The notes beneath the pieces were generated by a model. The model saw only the letters and a program-made list of their open reading frames with translations. It did not search any database and was not told the DNA's origin. Shown here piece by piece: positions 40,001 through 51,300 of a stretch of DNA of 64,000 nucleotides (its first letter is position 1; each line of letters begins with the position of its first letter). Location of the stretch: the NCBI RefSeq assembly GCF_030463535.1, contig NC_132879.1:47124094-47188093 (forward strand). The letters are read 5' to 3'. The DNA comes from Salminus brasiliensis. Its lineage: Eukaryota > Chordata > Actinopteri > Characiformes > Bryconidae. A program made the position numbers and the translations under genes.

Positions 40001-43000
40001 GTATCAATGGTCAGTGAGGCCCCGCTGTTATGCCAATGGGAGGCACTCAATGTGTAAGAAGTCCATTCTCTGTACACCCTCCCTATGGCGGCTAGAACAT
40101 CCTTTGATGTTGGTGGTTTCTGAGATGCTACCACAGATGGTGGATGGCTCGCCAAAAGATTGCTAAAATAGGGCCCCTTGTCCTGACATTAGATACTAAC
40201 CATGATATATAGAAACCAGGACTACTGAAAAATAAACCAAGTCATACTACTTCCATAGATAATGATTCTTTGGCTACAGTACATTTCTATATTACAGCAA
40301 ACACCACACAACATCTGTCTGTGATAAAGTTGCCCAATTACCACAGGTACAGCAATGATCACCCAGTCTCACCTTCTAGAACATCCTTTGATGTTGGTGG
40401 TTTCCGAGATGCTACCACCTTTCGACCACTGTCACAGTCATTTCTGAACATCATGACCATCACTGGTTGGGATTGAACATCACAGATGCCATGTGACAAG
40501 GTTTGACGCACATGGCCAAAGGATGCGATTAGACATGATAATAGGGTGCCAGGTGAAGGGTGGTGGCATTTCAGAAACCACTAACTTCGTGGGATGCATA
40601 TGAAGTGTCTCTCAATGGTATAACAGTGGTGCCGCATGGCCATTGATGCCAGAGGGAAGCGACAAATCTGGCAAGCAGTGCAGGGCAATCAATAAGCCAC
40701 TGTGGACCAGTTTACCTCTACAATGAACACCTTCCGTCTCACTAGTGTCATCTGAGTCTAAGGTGGACTGCAAATATGAAAATACATTATTTGTATTAAA
40801 CTACCTCCTGCAGCAACCTATAAAGTCACATACGTGGAATGTTAGAACATCTGTCTGCCAGTTCCGTAGGTGAAGCAAACATTACCAGACTGTTTATTAA
40901 ATGTACATTTCAATTTTCTATTTAGGCTTGTTTGGTTGCTTTGTTTTTTCATCACCATCATCCTCATCAGCCTGTCTGCTCAACTTCATGAACATCTGCA
41001 CTTACATAGCATGGTTGGGGAGGGCAGCACATTGAAATGAGCATTATTTATTTAATCATTTGCATTTTTATTTAAGGTTCATTTTAGCTTTAGTTGTAAT
41101 TCCAGGGTCAGGGGCCTAACTCGAAATCATGGTGAACAAATGCTGAAGTCAAAAACAAACAAAACAAGAAAATCTGAAGAGACAACAAAACAGACTAAAG
41201 AAAAGATACATTTGGAATTGGAAAAAAGTGAATCTATGGGTATGACTACTGGTTCATTTAGAGCTGATATTAAATACTTAAAAAATGTAACATTTCCTCT
41301 TGAACTTAGACACTATAGGCCCTATCTTTCACCCTGCACAAGGAGCGTTGCGATGGTCATTGCTATCTCACATCCTGCCAACAGTCTATTTTCACGCCTT
41401 CCGTCTGCGTTGGTGCTTGCGAATATATCTAAGCTGATGGGCGTGGTGGTCTTGAAATGAGGTGTGTTCAGGTCAATTTCTGGCGTATTGCTATCTTGGC
41501 AACAGAAAACACAGGTGCACCACTGACTGAAAACAACCCAGGCAGACGTCAACAGTTAGATGTTCATTGCTACCTTGGCAGTGAACTGTCAACACAGGCA
41601 CGTGCCCAACGCACGCACACAACTGACATTGGCAATCCGCCAAAGTCAGACCACACCTGGCTCTTAAAGGGAATAGCAATTGACAAGCTGATTGGTTTAT
41701 TTCACGTTACGCCCAAAACACACCCAAGATTAATAAAGAAACTAGATAGAGTACATGCACACCTGACGTTGCGATAGCAAAGACACATTGACACACCCTA
41801 AATCAGCACGCGCTGTGTGTGGTTGATGGCTCGCCAAAAGATAGCTTAAATAGGCCCTTTTGTCCTAACATTAGATACTAACCATGATATATAGAAACCA
41901 TGACTACAGAATAATAAACCAAGTCATAATACTTCCATAGATAATGATTCTTTGGCTACAGTACATTTCTATATTACAGCAAACACCACACAACATCTGT
42001 CTGTGATAAAGTTGCCCAACTACCACAGGTACAGCAATGATCACCCGGTCTCACCTTTATTCTATATAGCACACACCATTCTAAGCCTGGTCTGCTCTAT
42101 CCAACCTCAACCAGAATCTTCTAAAAGCCTTTAGTCCTGCGCTGGAGCACTTCGAGACCCATAGCACTGACAGCCATCAAAGACCAAACACACGAATCCA
42201 AACAATTATGCAAATGCACACAAATGCACAGACTGACCTAGAACACACCAACATGTACATACACGCCAACACACACACAAACACCTGTCTCCGTATTGCA
42301 GCGACCGAAGGTGATGGGGCATTTTCTTCAAACTTGGCCAACAGCTGGGTGGCCATCGACCTGACTCTGCTTTGGTTACCGCCCACAACAGTCGCCATCC
42401 TCGACTCTGATTGAGGTGACACTTCCTGGGTGTGGTCATCATGGTGGTCTTCGGGACTTTCTTCCTGTTGTGGCGAAATGAAGAAAATACAAAAACTTCA
42501 GAAGCTTACCTCAAACTTTTATTTATTAGAAACATTTACTTTGATTCTTGAGGTCAGACTACCCTGTAGATTCTAAATAATTAATTGCCACTGAATAATT
42601 AGTAGGTACTGGATAATAGTACTGACTGAATAAGAAGAACTATAAAATTGCAACAATGAAATATGTCTAGAGTAGATACGGAATGATTAGAAGGTTCTAA
42701 ATAAATAGTATTTATTGAATAATTAGTAGTTACTGACTATTAGTACTTACAGAATAAGTACTAAATAATTAGCAGTTACCTACTAATGGCCGACCGACTG
42801 CTAATGAAATAATTAGTAGGCAGTAAATAAATAGTACTTACTGAATAATTTGTAGTTACTAATTAGTACTTGCTAATTAAATACTAAATTATTAGGAATT
42901 ACTTACTACTTACTACTCATTGAATATTCAGTATAGTAAATAAGTAGTACCTACTGAATAAGTATTAGTTACAGACTAATTACTGCTTTCTGAATAAACT

Positions 43001-43978
43001 CTAAATCATGAGTATTTACTGATTAATTACTACTCATTGAATAATTAGTAGATACTAGATAAATAGTACCTAATGATTAATCAGTACGTACTAAATATGT
43101 ACTAAATTATTAGTAGCCGCTCACTAATTATGACATATTGAATAATTAGTAAGTACTGAATAATCAATTTGTACTGAATAGTAGGTGTTACAATTAAACA
43201 AAGTGAACTCCATCACAGAAGAACTCACATCTTCTGACTGGCCGGCTTGGCTTGTTCTCCTCCTCTTGCCCACTCCATCAGCATCCTTTTCTTTCTTATC
43301 CTGACAGATACACATGTATTATATCATGCACTGGTAAATGGCAGAGCTCAGTATGTGGTGTGTGTGTATATGTGTAGCGTACCTTGGGGTTGCGTTTACG
43401 GGAAAGACTCTGTCCCAGTCTGTTGAGCAAACACATTGGAGACTTGGTGCTATAGAGCAATGCTGCTCTTTCCTCTGGACTCAGACTCTCTGAAAGGAGT
43501 GAAAGGAGATCTCTATACACTCTAGGTCACACAGTTTGCTTTCTGATTTTATGAAGTGACAGATTTGACTCCTCACCACTGAGCGGCACTGTGTCTTTGA
43601 GGAGGTCGTGGAGCTGGCTGAGGTACATGACCATGCAGAGAGAGTCGCTTTCGTCCAGCATGCTCAGCTCCTGGATGGTCATGATAGGGGAGACTCCAAA
43701 CTCTCGTTCAGCTATTTCCAGACCCAACTGCCAGTTCAGCTCAGTCTCACTCTCCTCCAGAGAGTCGAAATCACTGCAAGAGACAGATAAGACACACCAA
43801 ACACACAAGATGACTGAAGTTGAAGGAGCCTGGAAATGTTCATTTCTGTTACTGTGACTATTTCAATATTTTGTAGCAACTCATTGGGTCAGAAGACTCT
43901 ATATGTCCGAATGTTTGTGGACACCCCTTCTAATTAAACTATGTTAAGTTACATTAATTGCTGACACAAATGGCAAAT

Positions 43979-44030
<52 letters not shown>

Positions 44031-44890
44031 CTTGTCTAGTCCCTGGACAAAAGTACTGCCAATAGAACAGGACTCCTGAACCTACTGGCACCATGCCTAA
44101 TGCCAGGCGTGACCTAGAGGGGTATAACGCCCCCCACAATTGAGCTGTGGAGCAGTGGAACTGTGTTCTCTGGAATTATCTAGGGGTAGAAACAATGAAT
44201 GAGCTTTAGTCCATATAGTGTATGTCATAGATACCAGTGTCTACATTAGGGTAACTAAAACTCTGTGAGCGAGAAAGCTAAAGCCGGCCAAACGAGGCCG
44301 TATCCGTATCCGTGCTAGGCTAAATTCCTAGCTGACCAGCTTTTCTCTCTAACTCAGACCGTAGCTAAACACACATTAAAATAGGAAATTAAAAATTGCT
44401 GTGTGAGGAAAACGAAACCAGGGAAGTGAGTGGGTATCCATTCTAGGCATGGCTTGCCACTAAGAAATAGGGCCAGGGTTTGGTAGTCACGCAGCCTTGT
44501 CTCCCGTCTCTACCGCGCATGCTTTGGCTCCAATTATTCTCTACTGCACAAGCTTCCAGCCATCTTTTGGCTTCAGAATGCATTCTATGGCACCTTTCAT
44601 AAAGCCTGTAGCAATGCTGGGAAGCTCCATCTTCCCTGTTAAATTAGAAAATCCAAAATTACCAGTTTCTATTACAGTTCCAATGAATGATTTCCAACTA
44701 TAGTATAAACACGCACACACACATTCGCTACACTGTACTCACATGAGGTCAGGCCTGTATCTGTGTATGAGAGCACAGAGGGCCAGTCCATTCCTCCAGG
44801 ACGTAGTGAGGTCAGTCACACACACGCTCCTGTAACCCTCTGTCTGCTCCTGGCACCAGCTCAGCAGCTTATTTGAACGAGCTGTGGAAT

Positions 44891-44943
<53 letters not shown>

Positions 44944-47900
44944 CAAACTCACCATTTTACTTTGGCTCGTTTTCATAATTATGAAAACCTGTGTATTTAT
45001 GATTTTGTGTGTATGCGTTTAGTCACCTTGCCGGTTTAGCAATGATGCTGGAGAGAGGGCCACATGCATTCCCACAAGTGGCCCTTCATCTGTGTCTATG
45101 AGGTGGCACACCTGTGTAAAACACATTCATTGTGTTCATCATCATCCTCATCATATGAACATATGCATATTAACAGTGTATGTAACTCACCTGAGCTGGA
45201 CCAATAAGCTGGGTGTTGATATTGGGGTAGCGTGTGGAAGGGTCCAGGCTGTACTGGCTGTAGTTCTTACTGACATTCTCCGGCGTTGTCTGAGGAAGCA
45301 ACCGGTACACACTCTCTCTGAAAGATAAAAGGGGAAGGCCATCATTCGTTCACATCAAACTTTTAGACATACACTTCTTAAACCATTCCAGCAAACTGAA
45401 GGACTGCTTCAACCTCTCCGCCAGCACTTCTAAAGGGGAGGCACCCAATCCCCAACTGCGAACCATCCACCCTGTGTCCATTGCAGCCAGAAAACCTCGG
45501 GCGATGCCGGTCCCCATTGGCCAGAAAGGCTGAATGAAAAGAGTAATACACATACACTCAGCATGCACATTATTAAAAACACTTTTATTAGAAACACCTA
45601 AATGTGCATAAATGTAGACAGCAGACCATCTATTGTCATGGACAAAGTGTCAGACATCCTCTATCCCATTCAACACTGGTCCCTGAGCACAGGACCTCTG
45701 CTGATGAGACATTTTTTGAGTTGTGGACTGCAGGCACACTGATATGATGGACATGGTAGAGTGTGTATGTGAAGTGAAAATACTGAATATCTTTATCTAC
45801 AGTGACATCTCTCAAGGGGTGGGATCTACATATTAGGCAACAAGTGAACAGTCAGTTCTTAAATGTCATGTGTTAAAAGCAAAAGAAATGGGCACACATG
45901 AGAATCCGAGCCACTTTGACTAGAGCCCAATTGTGATGGCTAGACAACATGGTCAGAGCATCTCCAGAACATCAGGTAGGTCTTGTGAAGTGCCCATGGT
46001 ATGCAGTGGTCGGTACCTACCAAACGTGGTCCAAGAAAGGACAATGGGCAGCATGGTCATGGGCATCTAAGACTCACTGATGAACTGTACAAACTTACAT
46101 TATTTAGAGTCATAAATTCAATTTCTGAAAGAACTGACCATTGTCCCTGCATTGACTCTATCCTAAGCCTCCTATTGCTGTGAATCATGCTCAGGCAAGA
46201 GATATGCTTGCTCCCTCTTACCTCAAGCAGACTGTCCCCCACCAGTGCAACCAGCAGAGGATGCCCCCTGCGCTGGCGCACAAGCGCTGCATTCTCAGAG
46301 GCATACATGCAGGTGAAGTCAAACATTGCTACGTCCGGCTGCCCGTAGTGGTTGATGGCAAAGTCCAGTGTCGGCAGCTGATGATTGGTGGAGAAGTCCG
46401 CTGCTTGCCGGGCGTACGCCAGCAATGCATTCTGGTCCACGTTGCCTCGGGAGAGCAACATCTCTGTGTCTGCATAATCCTGCAGGAGCATCATCAACAA
46501 AGTTGGAGTATATATGAAAATATAAACTGTATCACAGAGAGTTTAAGAGGTGAATGAAAACTCACGCGCAGGATGACTCCTTTCTCCAGCAGACTCTGCT
46601 TCTTAGCCGTCATGACGAAGTAATGAGTGTCATCCTTATAGTAGACAATGTTCTCCAGGTCAATACCTGAGTAAGACCCAGATACTACTGGTCAGCATAA
46701 TCAGCAGGTACATACATCTGTAATGAAGCTTGTGTGTACTGCGTGTATGTACTGAGGTCTGAGTTCTTTACAGTTTTTCTAATTGACAAACCCCATAACT
46801 CTTTTTACAGCCCTGCTGAAACATCCAACTGTTGTTTTTCACTTGGAAGGAAGAAAAACAACATAATGAATAGGAAGGTTACATGAAAGAGCCTGTGCCT
46901 TACATTTGCAATGCTCCCAACACTAGGTGAAGACAAGCACATGCCTCCACTGATATGTGTGAAGTCAGCCAGCCAGTAAAGCATCCCAGCTCTGAGACAT
47001 GAGCCAACAGACGCATGTGCCGGCCAGCATCACAATGGCAGTGACGAGGGGTGAGAGAGAGAGCAGCATCTACCCACCCAGAGAGAGCTGACCAGTTGTG
47101 CTGTCCCTGGCTCTGGCTGCTGATGGCGAAGCAGCATGACCCACTTGCTGCTCTGTATTGTGCCACATCTGAAAACCAGCCTCGAACTGAAACACTCCTT
47201 ATAACTTCTGTGTAAACTGGCGGAGATAAACAGTAGTAGGCCAAATAGGTTGATATGTGTAGGTGGACAAAAGTAATGGGACATGTGCTCATTCAGTTTT
47301 TTGTAAACTGTTAAAGTTTTTTAAGTAACTGTCTCTACTGTCCAGGGAAGGCTTTCTACTAGATTTTGGAACACTGATATGAGGTCAGGATGTTGGATGA
47401 TCACCACTCCACCTCATCCCCAACTCTCCATCATTCAGTAGAACACAGTTCCACTGCTTTGGTGGGGGGCTTTATACCCCTCTAGCCCACGTCTGGCATT
47501 AGGCATGGTTCCAATAGGTTCATGTTTATGTGCTAGAAAGAGTTGTAGTAGAGATTAGATAAGCTGCATGTGTGCTTACATAGCAATAGGTGTAACTTAA
47601 ATTCACTAAAAGGGGTGTCCACAAACATTTGGACATGTATTGTTTTTTTTTTGCCCACAGACTCAAAGCATTGCTTAGCTTGACTGTTGTGCTTCTCTTT
47701 GCTCCCTGGACAAACATAACAAACGGCCAGCTTCCCCGACTTCCCTGCACCGCGCGACTCGTCTCCATGGTGATTCACTTGGTCGGCTAGTGTTAGCTTT
47801 TAGCCTTTCAGCCTTGCTCCCACATTCTCCTGAAGTAGTATTTCAGTTCACTGCTACACTTATACAAAGCATTCTGTTTATGTATTTATTAAAGTCAAAT

Positions 47901-48300
47901 TTGGACACGTAATATGACACAAATACGATTAATAACACAAAATGAATAGTTCTGATTTTTTACAGTAATCTTTAAATAATAATATTATAAAACATAAATA
48001 AATACCATACAATAACATTATTAAAATAATGATTTTTCATATTATTAACGACTGCAACTCTTCTGTACCTGTGGCGTTTCGTAGATCCTGGAAGAATCTC
48101 TGGTTGAAGATGAAGGCCACACCGCTGATCTCCTCCACTTTGGCCTCTGCTGTTGTGTTGCGGTTGATGAAATTGGCCGTAATGGCTATTGCCAATTTCC
48201 CCCGGAACTCCTTCCTGTGAAAGCCTACTCGATGAACAAACAGAGAGACAGAAAGAAAGTCAGAAAGAGAGAGAGAGAGAGAAAGAAAGAGAGAGAGAAA

Positions 48301-48335
<35 letters not shown>

Positions 48336-51300
48336 CCTTACATTAAATGCAAAGTTCACACAGACACAGGAAATGGAGCTGCAAGCGGATCCAAGAGAAG
48401 TTCATGTACCAAAATTGAGGAACTGTCTAAGGATTGTGAAATCCATGCCATCGACTGGATGCATGTGACGTGTGATTGGTCATGCGGTCAGGGACAGATT
48501 TGTCACTTGCTGCAAATTTGCTGCAGAAGTTATCGAACCTGGACACACACGCGTCTTCTCATGAATCCACTGTAACCACAAGTGCAGACTGAAGCATTTC
48601 TGGCTGCATGCAAACTGCCTTGGTTCCAGTGATCCTGCTTCCACAATATGGCCTTTTTAAAGTTTATGAATTGAGATATCTGTTCCTCACAGGCAGCATT
48701 ACTGTTAAATTGAGACTGTTATTATCAGTCAATGTGAATGCTTTGACTGTAGAAGTAAAGGAAGGGTAAAAAGCCATGCTGTGTGTTCTGAGAAAATACA
48801 CTCATAGCTCTTAGCTTAAATACCTAACATAGTCCTGTTTCCACCATCATGAGGTTTTTCATATACGCAGAGCAGCACTGGTTTCACAAGCTCCCGCTAT
48901 GTTGTCATGTGTGATCCCACACTGTTGTACAATTTTATTGGTCTAGGCACCTTCTACACGCTACAATGCTGTTATTATTGCTCATTTATAAAGCGCTACA
49001 CCATGTGGACAAAAGTATTGGGACACTTGCTCATTTATTGTTTCTTCCAAAATCAAGGAAATTAGGAGTTTCTCCTGTTTTTGTGTTTTTGTTGAGCCTC
49101 TACTGTCCAGGGAAGGCTTTCTACTAGATTTTGGAGCATTGATGTGAGGACCTGATTGAAATAAGAGGGTTAGTGAGGTCAGGATGTTGGCTGATCACCA
49201 CCCCACCCCCATCCCTAAAGCATCGCTCCACAGCTCAATGCCCCTCCCAAAAACTGCTAATTGGATAATTTCCTTTGATTGAAGGCCCCTTATTGAGTTG
49301 GTTATTAAGATGTTTAAAATTTATTATCACAATAAACTAAAAAAAATTATAAAAAAAACAGGGTTGTGCTCATTGTCAAATACAAAACACAAAGTAAGCA
49401 CCAGGTAAGGTGTTCCTCCTGCCATCTGCCCCGATAACCACATCAAACTGCAGCTCGCTCACTGGGTGAGGAGTGGGATGGACCTCAGCCCTCCAGCCAA
49501 TACCTGCACAAAACACAGACACAAAAACATGCCAATAATTAGTGCTGAAATCCATCTTCTCCATTGTAAGAGTGAGTGAGAGATGACGTGATGTGCTCTG
49601 GGATTATAGATGTGATTGTACTTTGCTTCTCTTGGTTCTCCGGAGGCTCCCGTAAACACCGGAACTCCACATTTACATGAACCTCCACACCCAGGAGCAG
49701 GGCCACCTTTAGCAGCATTAACTGCAGCTGTCGGATACCTGTTCACACACACACACAGACACATACACATTTATGTACACTACGAAATTTTAGGTTATAT
49801 TTACATTGCAAGCCTTACTGCTCAATTCAGATTTTTGCACTTATCCAATCTCTCTGCCTTGTTGGTTTACCCTGTTAGAAGGTCCAGTGACAGCCAAGCA
49901 TAACATTTTGTCCTTTTTCCTACCATTTTTGTGAAGAAGCTGAAGCTTGGGTGTTATTGTACCTTCCAGCAAGACAATTATCCCAAGCATGTCTCAAAGC
50001 CCACTACAGTTTGGCTTCAAAAGAAGTCCTGAAGGATTCTGGAGCGGTCACCACAGCCACCTGACTTGAACCCAGCGTTTACAGCTGGCAAACCCAAGAA
50101 TTCTAGTAAACTGGAGGCCAAAGTCCACGAGGAATGGGCTAAGATTCCTCAGGAATGCTGCCAGAAGTTGTTGCCTGGCTATGCATTATGTTTGCAGTAG
50201 GTCATAACAGTAAAAGTGTCTCTACTAAGTACTGAAGACGCTTAAATGTCATAAAGAGGTTAATTAATTCTGAGACTGCAGTCGTCATTAATTTGGCGAA
50301 TTTGGCGAAGGCATTCGTTCTATTAGTTGTGCCAAGCTATTTAAATTGTTCTAGTTTGATTGGTTTATTGCCAGCAGCTGAAAGTTTGTACATTTAGCTA
50401 ATAAACCTAATTTGCAATGGTAGCAGGATAACTTTGGTTGCAACTGTATAAGCAAAATAGAGTTCACTCACTAATATGATCAATAGCCCCAGCACAGAAC
50501 TTTCCATAAAACTTCTTGGCTCCTAAGCCACGCAGATCCTGGATGGTGAAGGGCCACAGATGGAGGACATTGTTGCGGGAGAAAGCATCTCTCTTCTCCA
50601 GCAGCACCACCCTCGCCCCCAGGAAACTCAGCTCGATGGCTGTGCGCAGTCCACACGGCCCAGCACCTATTATCAGACACTGAACAACACACAACACATT
50701 CGCTTTTGACTGACACACACAAACAGATCATACTTTTTATAGCCATTGTCATTTTCAAAACTGTTGGAAGTGCAAACTAAGAAGTGCAGTCCCCATAACC
50801 GTGTAATCATGTAGGCTACATGTAGGCTGCAGGGATGGGGAATTGAGGGTTTGAGGCCAGCACAGGTTGCTGATATGCCTGCTCTGTTGAATAAGTAGTG
50901 CTTAAGCAGGAACAGCACCTCCAGGGCCAGATTTCCCCACCCTTGGGACAGGAATTACATTTAAATAACTATGATCTGATCTTACATAAATATAAAAAAA
51001 AACTCTACGCCTTAGATGGGTCATTGTGAGTTAGCAATTAAACAATTTACCACGTTTAATGCTGTGTCTCTGTCTTTGACATTCCTGTGTGTTTACGGTG
51101 TGTAACGTCGCAGAAGCGCCATGTTGGAGATATTGTTACAGTGTTACATTACTGTTATAATCTTTTGTAGCAATGAAAGCATTAAAACTGAACAGGAGAA
51201 GCAAAGTGAGAAGACATCAGACCAAGACAACCTCAGCAAGATTGCCAGAGAATGTCCTTTAGATTAACTGTCATCTATTAAAAAAACTGATCCAGACGTC

